Position numbers and translations under genes: made by a program. Below the pieces are notes generated by a model that saw nothing but the letters and a program-made list of their open reading frames with translations, ran no database searches and had not been told where the DNA came from. From Terrabacter sp. Root181 (GTDB lineage: Bacteria; Actinomycetota; Actinomycetes; Actinomycetales; Dermatophilaceae), in the NCBI RefSeq assembly GCF_001428505.1, contig NZ_LMHU01000009.1, positions 330,298 through 394,297 on the forward strand: a stretch of 64,000 bases of DNA, read 5' to 3'. Positions 1 to 7,749 of this stretch are shown in pieces (the first letter of the stretch is position 1; each line of letters begins with the position of its first letter).

Positions 1-2
1 AC

Positions 3-98
3 GCTGCCGAGCTGCAGCTGCGTGAGGGCGAGACGATCCACGCGCGCGCCGTCGGCCGGTCGAGCGTCGTTGAGCACGATCCCGCGCTCGCCATCTGA
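3..98 (+). CDS. C-terminal end of an unidentified protein (5' truncated by window)
   Basis: The frame is open from the window edge to TGA at 96-98 and gives 31 residues ending VVEHDPALAI. The short stretch with alternating hydrophobic and charged residues (LQLREGETIHARAVGRSS) would fit a small beta-barrel such as a TOBE domain, but that is only a guess. A strong hairpin at 230-265 lies downstream in the right place to terminate this transcript. Family not recognised. Confidence 0.45.
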   Translation, partial: AAELQLREGETIHARAVGRSSVVEHDPALAI

Positions 99-229
99 CG
101 CTCGCCGTCCAGGTGCGTGAACCAAGGTGGGACAGGTCTCGCACGGGCACAGGCAACGGCATAACGTATGCCGTGAAGCCCCTCTCGTCGCCGAGCGACG
201 TGGGTGGGCGGCTCGGGTCACCGAGTGAA

Positions 230-265
230 CTGAGGCGGCGAGGGGACGACACCTCGCCGCCTCAG
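230..265 (+). terminator. Strong stem-loop, probable terminator
   Basis: A perfect 14-bp inverted repeat (CTGAGGCGGCGAGG at 230-243 and its complement at 252-265) encloses an 8-nt loop. It lies 130 nt after the stop of the truncated first gene. There is no U-tract, as is common for actinobacterial terminators. Confidence 0.7.
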
Positions 266-330
266 TCACACTCCCCACTCCCCACCCCTCAGTGGGCACT
301 TCTCTCGGCTCACCGACCTCGGGGGTCTCC

Positions 331-488
331 CCACGTCGAGTGGACCCCTCCCCTCGCGCACGGGACTCCGGGGTCTCCCACGTCGAGTGGGCACGTTCTC
401 CCGGAGCATAGGATGCCGGGCGCTCTCGTGACCAGGGGACACGTTCTCCCGGAACACAGGGTGCCGGGCGCTCTCGTGATCGAGTGGG
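331..488. repeat. Degenerate ~47-48 bp minisatellite in intergenic DNA
   Basis: The core CCACGTCGAGTGG occurs at 331-343 and again at 378-390, 47 bp apart. From 393 a 48-bp unit (ACGTTCTCCCGGA..) is repeated at 441 with few mismatches, and a third related core (ATCGAGTGGGCAC) follows near 479. The same core, inverted, is present in the small array at 12771-12842. The whole 99-630 interval otherwise holds only the hairpin at 230-265 and no convincing gene. Confidence 0.75.
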
Positions 489-630
489 CACCTCTGGCCC
501 GGCGGTCGGGTCGCCCACCTCGGGCGACGCGACCCCGCTCACTGGTGTGACGGGAGGTCAGCGGCCGATTCGGGAGGGTCGGGTGCGGGCATCGGCGCGG
601 CGCGGGCGTCGTGTGCGGCAGACTGCACGG

Positions 631-1095
631 GTGGACATCTCGGCACGAGTCGACTACGCGGTCCGCGCGATGCTCATCCTCGCCGAAGCGGACGCGGAGG
701 GGTCGGGCCCGATCAGCATCGACACCCTCTCGACCCGGCAGGAGCTGCCGCGCAAGTTCCTCGAGGCGATCTTCGCCGACCTGCGGCGCGGCAACCTCGT
801 GCTCAGCCGTCGCGGCGCCCGTGGTGGCTACGTGCTGGGGCGCCCACGCGGGGACATCAGTGTGGGCGACATCTTCCGCGCCGTCGACGGACCGCTCGCC
901 GAGGTGCGCGGCCTGCGACCGCACGAGACGGAGTACCAAGGGGTCGCCACCCATCTGCCGAGCCTCTGGGTCGCTGTCCGTGCAAGCCTGCGCGAGGTGC
1001 TCGACGACACCTCCCTCGAGGACCTGCGCACCGGCGACCTTCCCGACCGGGTGCGCCAGCTGCTCACGGCCCCGGACGCCTGGCAGAACCGCTGA
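631..1095 (+). CDS. Rrf2-family winged-helix transcriptional regulator
   Basis: 154 aa from GTG 631, chosen because the family consensus begins there (VDISARVDYAVRAMLILAE). The N-terminal half is the Rrf2 winged helix: PRKFLEAIFADLRRGNLVLSRRGARGGY contains the recognition helix and wing. The dimerisation helix follows in the C-terminal half. Rrf2 proteins such as IscR or NsrR bind a [2Fe-2S] or [4Fe-4S] cluster through three Cys; no cysteine is present here, so this is probably a cluster-free member whose signal is unknown. It converges on tad locus 1, and nothing ties the two functionally. Confidence 0.85.
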   Translation: MDISARVDYAVRAMLILAEADAEGSGPISIDTLSTRQELPRKFLEAIFADLRRGNLVLSRRGARGGYVLGRPRGDISVGDIFRAVDGPLAEVRGLRPHETEYQGVATHLPSLWVAVRASLREVLDDTSLEDLRTGDLPDRVRQLLTAPDAWQNR

Positions 1096-1167
1096 CGCTC
1101 AGCACCCGACACACCGGCTGACCCCGGGGCGAACCGCTGACGCGTAGCGGCACCGACGAGCCTGCCG

Positions 1168-1668
1168 TCAGCGTTCGGGACCGGCGCGTGAACGAGCCGT
1201 CGCAGGCTCGGGCCAGAGGGCGGCACGGACCTCGACCCGTAGCTCGAGGTCACCTCCCGTCGACGAGCACGACTGCGTCGCAGCACCATTCGCGCGAACC
1301 ACCTGGTGCGCGACGGAGCAGGCCTGTCCTGCTGACACTCCGTCCTGCATCGCCGCGGCGCCGGCGAGTGCGCCGAGGTCGGCGGCGACGCGGGCCCGGT
1401 GGCTGGCCACGACCACCGAGGCCACGACGAGGCCACCCGCCGTGAGGGCGAGCACCACGGCCACGAGCGACAGGACCATGACACTCGCCGCCCCGCGCTC
1501 GCCCTCCGGCCTGCGCCGCAACGTCGGCGTCGGTGCGGGTGACGGTGCCGGCTGAGATGGCAGGGTCGGCGCGGGTGACGGCGGGGGCGGAGGTGACACC
1601 GTCGGCGCGAGTGACCGTGACGGCGACGGCAGGGGCTCCGGCGATGGCTGGGGCGGCGGGGCGCTCAT
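1168..1668 (-). CDS. TadE/TadG-like pseudopilin-type membrane protein, last gene of tad locus 1
   Basis: 166 aa. The first ~50 residues are a Pro/Ser/Thr-rich tail; then EGERGAASVMVLSLVAVVLALTAGGLVVAS gives a charged segment plus one long TM helix, the hallmark of the TadE-like proteins found beside the Rv3654c-Rv3660c type tad locus. Two cysteines lie in the extracytoplasmic part. The ATG at 1666-1668 overlaps the upstream tadE stop by 4 bp (ATGA), implying translational coupling. A shorter product starting nearer the RG-A-AS motif cannot be excluded, since the Pro-rich N-terminus is unusual. It probably assembles at the membrane with the other Tad proteins. Confidence 0.7.
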   Translation of the reverse strand: MSAPPPQPSPEPLPSPSRSLAPTVSPPPPPSPAPTLPSQPAPSPAPTPTLRRRPEGERGAASVMVLSLVAVVLALTAGGLVVASVVVASHRARVAADLGALAGAAAMQDGVSAGQACSVAHQVVRANGAATQSCSSTGGDLELRVEVRAALWPEPATARSRAGPER

Positions 1669-2033
1669 GACGGCGACTCGACCGGGGTCACGGCGGACGC
1701 GCTCAGCTCCCAGCCAGGGAGCAGTCCCCAGCCCCCGGTGCGCGCCGAGACGGTGACCCGCACTCCCCCGCTGACGCCGGCGACCTGGACCCGAGCGCCC
1801 GCCGGGGCCGACTCGGCCGCGAGCGCCCGTACCCGCGGGGGGTCGTCACCCCGGGCCGCAGCCCGACCGGCCACGCGTGCCGCGTCGACGCACCGGATCT
1901 GGTCGACGGCGGCGTTGACGGCGACGAGGCAGAAGGCCAGGACGAGCACGATGGACGGGATGGCGACGGCGAGCTCCGCCGTCACCATCCCGCGCTCCCG
2001 GCCCGGATCGGGTCGGGCGCGTCGCGACCTCAC
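1665..2033 (-). CDS. tadE: TadE-family pilus-like protein
   Basis: 122 aa from GTG 2033, which overlaps the DUF4244 stop as GTGA; an internal ATG at 1988 is the alternative. The sequence RERGMVTAELAVAIPSIVLVLAFCLVAVNAA is the TadE signature: a basic leader, G-M-V-T-A-E-L processing-like motif and a single TM helix. The remaining ~80 residues are a small extracytoplasmic domain. TadE proteins are minor pseudopilins of tight-adherence systems. It sits between DUF4244 and the second TadE-like gene in one overlapping operon. Confidence 0.85.
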   Translation of the reverse strand: MRSRRARPDPGRERGMVTAELAVAIPSIVLVLAFCLVAVNAAVDQIRCVDAARVAGRAAARGDDPPRVRALAAESAPAGARVQVAGVSGGVRVTVSARTGGWGLLPGWELSASAVTPVESPS

Positions 2034-2233
2034 CCCGCGATCCCCAGGGCGCTCTGGACGATGCCGGCCAGGGCGCCGCGCACCGCGTCGGACTTGACGA
2101 CTCCGAGCAGCACGAGCGCGAAGGTGCAGGCCGCCATGATGCCGACGGCGTACTCCGCGGTCGTCATCCCTCGGTCCTGAGCCCCCGCGATCGCCCTGCA
2201 CCTCGCGCGCAGTCGGATGAGCTTGTGGGTCAT
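2030..2233 (-). CDS. DUF4244 family small Flp-pilin-like protein
   Basis: 67 aa from ATG 2233, preceded by a strong GAGGAGAGGAG ribosome-binding site. DRGMTTAEYAVGIMAACTFALVLLGVV combines a Flp-like processing site (G-M-T-T-A-E-Y) with one TM helix; DUF4244 proteins occupy exactly this slot in actinobacterial tad loci. It is therefore the probable major pilin-like subunit of locus 1. It lies 76 bp after tadC, the only sizeable gap within the operon, which with its strong RBS suggests extra expression. Confidence 0.88.
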   Translation of the reverse strand: MTHKLIRLRARCRAIAGAQDRGMTTAEYAVGIMAACTFALVLLGVVKSDAVRGALAGIVQSALGIAG

Positions 2234-2309
2234 GGGTTCTCCTCTCCTCACCCGGACGGGATGCCCGGGATGCGTGCCCTCGTGGGTCGAGGGACGGTCG
2301 ATGGGCCGG

Positions 2310-2975
2310 TCAGCTGCGGAGCAGGTCACCGGCGAGGGCGATGACGAGCGGCGCGACGGTGGTCAGGCAGAAGGCCGGGAGCAGCACGAGACCGAGCGGG
2401 GCGACGAGACGCACGCCGACCTTGGCCGCGGAGACCTCGAGCCGCTCGAGCTCGGCCGCGTGGAGGTCGTCCGAGGCGGCGAGCAACATGGCTCCGGGCG
2501 GGACCCCCGCCTGGTGGGCGATGGCGACCGCCCGGGCGGCCGGCGCCCACGTGGGACCGACCGACGCCCAGGCCTCGGCCTCCGTCGCTCCCCACCTCAG
2601 GGCGGCCGCGACCTGGCGAAGGTCCCTGGACGCACGACCCGTCAGGCCGGTGGCCACCGCCTCGAGGACGTCCCACGTGGGAAGACCCGAGCGGTAGGCC
2701 AGGGCCAGCAGGGAGAGCGCCGCAGACACCTCGGCTTCTGTCGCCTCACCGTCGCCGGCGCTGCTGTCGTCAGAAGGACGACCTGGACGTCCCGCCGAGC
2801 CCGTCTCGGGTGTCGAGCCGACGCCGCGGTGAGTGAGGAGGTCATCGGCCCCCCGAGCGGATGTGTCGCCGCCGCCTCCGAGGAGGACGAGGACGGCCAG
2901 GGCGGTCAGGCCGGCCGCCACGAGGCCGAGCGCCGGAGCGTCTCGCAGTGCGTCGACGAGGACCTCGGGTGTCAC
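2310..2975 (-). CDS. tadC: TadC-like inner-membrane platform protein (T2SS F family)
   Basis: 221 aa from GTG 2975, which overlaps the tadB stop as GTGA (2972-2975). TM helices lie near residues 15-35 and at the C-terminus (LVAPLGLVLLPAFCLTTVAPLVIALAG), flanking a cytoplasmic helical T2SSF region (ALSLLALAYRSGLPTWDVLEAVATG). The low-complexity segment around residues 40-75 is Ser/Gly/Asp-rich. TadC pairs with TadB as the platform on which the TadA ATPase works. Confidence 0.85.
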   Translation of the reverse strand: MTPEVLVDALRDAPALGLVAAGLTALAVLVLLGGGGDTSARGADDLLTHRGVGSTPETGSAGRPGRPSDDSSAGDGEATEAEVSAALSLLALAYRSGLPTWDVLEAVATGLTGRASRDLRQVAAALRWGATEAEAWASVGPTWAPAARAVAIAHQAGVPPGAMLLAASDDLHAAELERLEVSAAKVGVRLVAPLGLVLLPAFCLTTVAPLVIALAGDLLRS

Positions 2976-3925
2976 GGTCGCACCGCCCGTCGGACCATCC
3001 GGGTGCACCAGACCCGCCCGACCGACACGAGGAGCAGTCCAAGGAGGACCGAGACCGTCGCGACCGGGGAGCCGAGGTAGAGCGTGGCCGGGTCGATGCC
3101 GCAGGCGAGCCCGAAGAGCGGGCCCGTGAGCGGCAGCAGGGTCAGCACCGTGACGGTGGCACGCGGGCCGGCCACGGCGACGGCGACCTTGCCCCGTCGT
3201 GCCCGGGCGTCGAGGAGCCCGCGGACCGCGCGGTCGACCGCGGACGCGAGTGGCGCACCCGTGCTCTCGGACAGGCGCCAGGCAGCGGCGACGAGCGCCA
3301 GCTCCTGGGACGCGCTGCGCGCTGCCCACTGTGCCCAGACCGGCGACGTGGGCTCCGCTCGGTCGGTCGCCTCGAGCAGGCCCCCGACGAGCCGGTCGAT
3401 GTCGGCGACGGGCACGGTCCGGTGCTCCTCGCTCGCGAAACCGAACCCCCGCCGGCGGCGGGGCGACGAGGCTGCGGACGACCGCCGGCTCCTCCGCCCC
3501 GAGGCCTCGCGGGCCAGACGGACCCGCTCGGCGCCGAGCGTCGACGTGGCCGCGAGCTCGATGGCCCGACTCGGCGTCAGCCCTGCCCCGAGCGCAGGTC
3601 CGATGCCCCGCAGCAGGTCGAGCACGTCGTCGACGAGCGCTCCCGGCCGACGACGAAGTCGCCACCGGCGGAAGAGGTCGACCGGATCCCGCTGCCACAC
3701 GCTCTGTCCCGTGGCATCAGAGCCCGGCGAGGACCCGTCCGCTGCCGGGTCGCGACCAGCGCGCTGCCCGCCCCGGGTCCCGCCCCCGGTCCCGCCCCCG
3801 GTCCCGCCCACGGCGCCGACGCGGACGTCGACGTCGGTCGACCTCAGCGGCACCCGACGGGGCCACACGAGCACCGCCAGACCGAGCAGGGCCGCCGCGA
3901 CCACCCCCGCTGACCCGGCGTTCAC
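2972..3925 (-). CDS. tadB: TadB-like inner-membrane platform protein (T2SS F family)
   Basis: 317 aa. The N-terminal TM (VVAAALLGLAVLVWP) is followed by a Gly/Arg-rich stretch with short GG(T)GG repeats, then a helical T2SSF domain (ALGAGLTPSRAIELAA.. and SQELALVAAAWRLSESTGAPLASAVDRA) and two C-terminal TM helices. Its ATG overlaps the tadA stop by 4 bp. It forms the membrane platform of locus 1 with TadC. No key feature is missing. Confidence 0.87.
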   Translation of the reverse strand: MNAGSAGVVAAALLGLAVLVWPRRVPLRSTDVDVRVGAVGGTGGGTGGGTRGGQRAGRDPAADGSSPGSDATGQSVWQRDPVDLFRRWRLRRRPGALVDDVLDLLRGIGPALGAGLTPSRAIELAATSTLGAERVRLAREASGRRSRRSSAASSPRRRRGFGFASEEHRTVPVADIDRLVGGLLEATDRAEPTSPVWAQWAARSASQELALVAAAWRLSESTGAPLASAVDRAVRGLLDARARRGKVAVAVAGPRATVTVLTLLPLTGPLFGLACGIDPATLYLGSPVATVSVLLGLLLVSVGRVWCTRMVRRAVRP

Positions 3926-5277
3926 GACGCCTCCCCTATTCGGACGGGGTCGTCTGGCGCAGCCGAAGAGGTCGGATCAGGGCACGCCATCACTGCGGCC
4001 GGCGGGCCCGGGTGGGAGTCAGCGAGCGCACGGCCCGTCCGCCCGGCCTCCGCCCCCAGCACGGGGCCGACTGCCAGCACGGGGCCGCCTGACAGCGCTG
4101 GGGCGTGCCGTGCGAGCTCCGTCTCCAGCCCGAGGCGGCCCGCCAGCGCCGACCACGCGGGGCCGAGGCGGGGCTCCTGGCCCGGGCCGTCCCACTCGAG
4201 CGCGGGCACGATGCAGGGGTCGCCGTCGCGGCGGAAGAGCGCCGCGACGGAGGCGACGCGCCGGCCACCGCGGTCGCGTGTCACGTGCACGACGACGTCG
4301 ATGGCCGCCGCCAGCTGGGCCCGGACCGCCTCGGGCGTCAGGCCCGTCAGGGCGCCCAGTGCCTCGAAGCGGGCCAGGACGTCGACGGGAGCGTTGGCGT
4401 GCACCGTGCCGCAGCCACCCTCGTGTCCGGTGTTGAGTGCTGCGAGGAGCTCCCGGACCTCCGCCCCACGCACCTCTCCCACGACGATCCGGTCGGGGCG
4501 CATGCGCAGCGCCTGGCGCACCAGCGTCGTGAGCGTGACCTCGCCGACCCCCTCGACATTGGCCGGACGCGCCTCGAGCCGCACGAGGTGCGGGTGGTCG
4601 ACCGTCAGCTCGCGCACGTCCTCGACGACGAGCAGGCGCTCGACCGGGTCGATGCAGCCGAGGAGCGCCGCGAGGAGCGTCGTCTTGCCCGCTCCCGTGC
4701 CGCCCGAGACGACGAACGCGAGCCGCCGGGCGACCAGCGCACGCAGCACGGGCTCCCACTCGGGAGGCAGCATCGCGCGGTCGCAGAGCTCGGACAGCGA
4801 CACCGGCTCCCGTGGCGGTACCCGGATCGTGATGTGCGGACCGCCGTCGACGAGGGGCGGCAGCATCGCGTGGAGGCGGGCTCCCGACGGGAGCTGGCCG
4901 TCGACCCACGGGCTCGCCTCATCGAGGCGCCGGCCCGCGATGCCGGCGAGGCGCACCGCGAGGCCGCGCGCGTCGTCGGCGTCGAGTCGCTCACCCGCCC
5001 ACTCCATGCCGTGGCCGCGGTCGACCCAGATGCGCCCGTCGCCGTTGACGGCGATGTCGGTGACGCCCGGCTCGGCGAGCCACGGGTCCAGCGGCCCGGC
5101 GCCGAGGACCCTCGCGGCCAGCGCCGAACGGGTCTCTGCGACGCGCTGGGCCCCGAGGGCCCCGCGCTCCTGCGCGGCCACCTCGGCGACCGCGACGCCG
5201 TCAGGACCGACGCCGCCCCGGACGCGCTGCCACATCGCCGCCGTGAGCGAACCGCCCGGGCGTGGCTCGACGCTCAT
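3922..5277 (-). CDS. tadA: TadA/CpaF-type secretion ATPase
   Basis: 451 aa, a GspE/PilT-superfamily hexameric ATPase that powers Tad pseudopilus assembly at the cytoplasmic face. Walker A is GGTGAGKT at residues 192-199; an Asp box (VVEDVREL), a Walker B region (DRIVVGEVRGAEV) and a His box (NTGHEGGCGTVHANAP) follow in order. The N-terminal domain carries the family motif EPGVTDIAVNG. The C-terminal ~60 residues are a Gly/Ala-rich extension without recognisable domain. Start and stop overlap ssd and tadB by 4 bp each. Confidence 0.93.
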   Translation of the reverse strand: MSVEPRPGGSLTAAMWQRVRGGVGPDGVAVAEVAAQERGALGAQRVAETRSALAARVLGAGPLDPWLAEPGVTDIAVNGDGRIWVDRGHGMEWAGERLDADDARGLAVRLAGIAGRRLDEASPWVDGQLPSGARLHAMLPPLVDGGPHITIRVPPREPVSLSELCDRAMLPPEWEPVLRALVARRLAFVVSGGTGAGKTTLLAALLGCIDPVERLLVVEDVRELTVDHPHLVRLEARPANVEGVGEVTLTTLVRQALRMRPDRIVVGEVRGAEVRELLAALNTGHEGGCGTVHANAPVDVLARFEALGALTGLTPEAVRAQLAAAIDVVVHVTRDRGGRRVASVAALFRRDGDPCIVPALEWDGPGQEPRLGPAWSALAGRLGLETELARHAPALSGGPVLAVGPVLGAEAGRTGRALADSHPGPPAAVMACPDPTSSAAPDDPVRIGEAS

Positions 5278-6071
5278 GCCGCGACCGCCTGGTCGGTGAG
5301 CCGGAGCAGCAGGTCGTCGGCGGCGCGCACGACCTCACCACGTCCCCGCGCGCCCGGCGGCAGCCCCTCGGTCACCTCGGCGGCCAGGCGCCGGTCGTCG
5401 CCGATCGTCGCAACGAGCGGCACGTCGAGCCCGTCCACGACGAGGTCCTCGAGGTCGGGCTCGATGCGGTCGCCCCGCAGCACCACCCAGGGCTCGATCG
5501 GCAGCAGCGGCTCGGCATCCCACGACCGGCCCGCGTCACGCTGCCGGCGCAGCAGGCGGCGCACGCCAGTGACGACGGCGGAGGTGGCGCAGAGCTGCGG
5601 CACCTGTGTGCCCGACACGACGACGACCGCGTCGACGAGCAGGGCCACCCCGGCCAGCACGGACGGGTCGCGCGACAGGTCGAGGACCGTCAGGTCGTGC
5701 GCGTCGGCCAGGCCGGCCACGACGTCCGGCAGGCTCTCGGCCCAACCGCCGGCCCCGTCACCCTCGTCGGCGGCGGGCCACACCCAACCCGCGCCTCCGC
5801 TTCCCGACAGGACCGCCACCCCGCACGAGACCGGGAGCTCGTCGGCCAGCCCGAGACCGTCCACCAGGCCGGCGACGTCGGCGAGCTCGGGCCAGCGCCA
5901 GCCCGGCTCCTGCTCGAGCCCGAAGATGACGTCGAGACACCCCGACACCCGGTCGAGGTCGACGGCCACGACCGAGCGACCGGCCGCGGCGGCCCGCACT
6001 GCGACGGCGACCGCCAGGGTCGAGGACCCGACCCCACCCGAGGCCGGCACGAAGGCGATGACGTTTCCCAT
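5274..6071 (-). CDS. ssd: Septum-site-determining-like / CpaE-like MinD-family ATPase, first gene of tad locus 1
   Basis: 265 aa. The N-terminus is a MinD/ParA fold with a weak Walker A-like loop, ASGGVGSSTLAVAVA, in which the usual GK[ST]T is replaced by GSST, so the signature lysine is lost. VVAVDLDRVSGCLDVIFGLE is the switch-type strand. Mycobacterial Ssd (Rv3660c) and Streptomyces homologues are typically longer with an extra N-terminal receiver-like region, which is absent here. Position and synteny (first gene before tadA) support a role in localising the Tad machine; the septum label is inherited from homologues. Confidence 0.75.
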   Translation of the reverse strand: MGNVIAFVPASGGVGSSTLAVAVAVRAAAAGRSVVAVDLDRVSGCLDVIFGLEQEPGWRWPELADVAGLVDGLGLADELPVSCGVAVLSGSGGAGWVWPAADEGDGAGGWAESLPDVVAGLADAHDLTVLDLSRDPSVLAGVALLVDAVVVVSGTQVPQLCATSAVVTGVRRLLRRQRDAGRSWDAEPLLPIEPWVVLRGDRIEPDLEDLVVDGLDVPLVATIGDDRRLAAEVTEGLPPGARGRGEVVRAADDLLLRLTDQAVAA

Positions 6072-6213
6072 GCGCCCACCGTCACGCAGTCACACGGGCC
6101 CGCCCAGCGGCATACGCGAGCCGGTGGACAGAGCGCCCCCGCGCCAGAGGGGTGTGGACAACGAAAGCCACGCCGAGCCCGGCGCGCCGACCCGCAAAGG
6201 TCCGGAAAATGGC

Positions 6214-6247
6214 GGTGGCCTTCGTCCGGGGGAAGACGAAGGCCACC
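6214..6247. terminator. Perfect 13-bp stem-loop in the tad locus 1 leader region
   Basis: GGTGGCCTTCGTC (6214-6226) and its exact complement (6235-6247) enclose 8 nt. It lies about 145 bp upstream of the ssd start and would be within the leader of a long leftward transcript, so it may be either a terminator for something upstream or a regulatory leader structure. Confidence 0.55.
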
Positions 6248-6447
6248 TCACGAGACTGGCACCGGGGGGGAGGGGCCAGATCGCGTCGGTGCTCGACCCA
6301 GGAGGGGAGCACCACCAACAATGCTGGACGCTAGTCCACCGGATTGCAAACCGAGAAGTCACGACACGCGATGATTTCTCATGATTTGTCATGACACGAG
6401 GGAAACGTTCAAATCCGGCGACGAGGAACGATCCTCGCACACAGCGC

Positions 6448-6480
6448 GGAGGCCCCCGGACCGTCGGTCGGAGGGCCTCC
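6448..6480. terminator. Stem-loop, candidate terminator of the Fic-fold gene
   Basis: GGAGGCCCCC at 6448 pairs with GGAGGGCCTCC ending at 6480, with one mismatch, around a GC-rich loop. It is ~290 nt beyond the stop of the leftward gene at 6770. Confidence 0.5.
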
Positions 6481-6769
6481 AGAGAAGCTCCGGGCTACCA
6501 GGCGTGCATTCTCAAATATGTCGCCCCGGTTGTGCGCCCGGGGGTGGACTGTTCCAAGGGAACTGCTCTCGCGTGGGTACTCGGCCTCTTCTCGAGACAT
6601 CTGTTCTGCGTGGATCCGGATCTACGCCTCTCGGCGATGTGGTTCCTGACTCCGTTCTACTCCACGGCGTCGGCGTGGCGACACCCCCCACCTCCTCGCG
6701 GCGGCAAGAAACTGTCCACCCCCGTGGACATCCCGCACGAATCGTCGCAACCAGGCGTTCAGCCGAGAC

Positions 6770-7696
6770 TCAGGTGAGCCGCCCCGCCCGCACCGCGTCG
6801 CTGATCCGCGCGCCCTCGGCGGCGCCGCGGACCATCGCCTCCCCGGCCTGCGAGAGCCAGAGACCCACGCCTGCGGCGCCACCCTGGGCGTATGCCGTGA
6901 GCGCACCGAGGTAGGCCGGCCCACCGTTCGCGACGTGGCCCGCCTCCGGGACGGCGACGCCCGTCGGGTCGAGCCCGAGGGCCTGGACGAGCGCGCGCTC
7001 CATGGCCCGCGCGACGAGACCGTTGCCGTGGACGAACGGGCGGATGGAGGCGATCTCGGCGTGCACGAGGGCGGCGACCACGGCTGCGGGGACCCGGTTG
7101 CTGCCGGCCGCTGCGACGACCACGTCGGACAGCGAGGCGAGGCGTGCGGCCACGACGGTCGGGGCGGGTGCGGGCCCGAGGTCGACGAGCTCGGTGCAGT
7201 CCTCGTCGCCCATGCGGGGACGGCCGAGCGCCTCGCCGCGGACGACGGGCGAGGCGGCCGCGACGTGGAGCCGGGCGAGCGCCTGGAGCGGGGCGGTGCG
7301 CACGAGCGCGACGACGCGCTCGCTCTCGGCCGTCGCCGAGACGGCGCCCTTGAGGGTGCGCAGGCCCGGGTCGAGGTCGTCCGGCCAGTCGCGGGCACCG
7401 CTCATCAGCGCGCGCACGACGTCGACGGGGAACTCCGCGCCGTCGAGTGCCGCGCTGGCCTGCGCACCGCGGACGCGCGACTCGGCGGAGGCCTCGGGGA
7501 TCCGCCGGCGCAGGGCCTCGTGGAAACGCAGCCGGGTGCAGGCCTCACGAGCCGCGTCCGCGCGGTCGCGCACGTCGGGCAGCTCGGTCAGTGCGGCGAG
7601 CTGGTCGAGCAGCGCCGCCTGCTGGGACGTGCGGCTCGAGGCCGAGCTGGTCGGGCTGGTAGGGCTGGTAGGGCTGGTCGGGGTCGGGTCTGGCAC
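6770..7696 (-). CDS. Fic-fold protein with degenerate catalytic motif
   Basis: 308 aa from GTG 7696. The N-terminus has a run of PTS repeats encoded by 9-bp units. The middle shows a Fic N-terminal helix (ESRVRGAQASAALDGAE, resembling the S/T-x-x-x-E inhibitory region) and the core helix HAEIASIRPFVHGNGLVAR. Canonical Fic enzymes have HPFxxGNGR, where His is catalytic and the acidic residue binds metal. Here His is Arg219, the acidic position is His223 and the final Arg is Leu227. The Gly-Asn-Gly anion hole is kept. AMP transfer by the usual mechanism is therefore unlikely; a binding or regulatory role, or another chemistry, is an inference. It is divergent from the gene at 7750 with 53 bp between starts. 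Confidence 0.75.
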   Translation of the reverse strand: MPDPTPTSPTSPTSPTSSASSRTSQQAALLDQLAALTELPDVRDRADAAREACTRLRFHEALRRRIPEASAESRVRGAQASAALDGAEFPVDVVRALMSGARDWPDDLDPGLRTLKGAVSATAESERVVALVRTAPLQALARLHVAAASPVVRGEALGRPRMGDEDCTELVDLGPAPAPTVVAARLASLSDVVVAAAGSNRVPAAVVAALVHAEIASIRPFVHGNGLVARAMERALVQALGLDPTGVAVPEAGHVANGGPAYLGALTAYAQGGAAGVGLWLSQAGEAMVRGAAEGARISDAVRAGRLT

Positions 7697-7749
7697 GCCT
7701 GTCAGCCTAGGTCTGTCGACGGGGGCAGCCCGACTGTCACGATGAGACG

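Larger units (their letters stand above)
6072..6769. other. ~700-bp gene-free region upstream of tad locus 1
   Basis: No coding frame here is convincing. It must contain the leftward promoter of tad locus 1 and the 3' end of the Fic-fold gene transcript. Two strong hairpins stand out (6214-6247 and 6448-6480, listed separately). The stretch 6340-6420 is unusually A/T-rich for this genome. No tRNA could be folded despite a GTTCAAATC string at 6409-6417. Confidence 0.6.

Noticed and set aside
6340-6425. tRNA-like strings (ATTGCAAACC and GTTCAAATC) suggesting a tRNA
   Set aside because: The bases flanking GTTCAAATC do not form a T stem, and no acceptor or anticodon stem could be paired on either strand.
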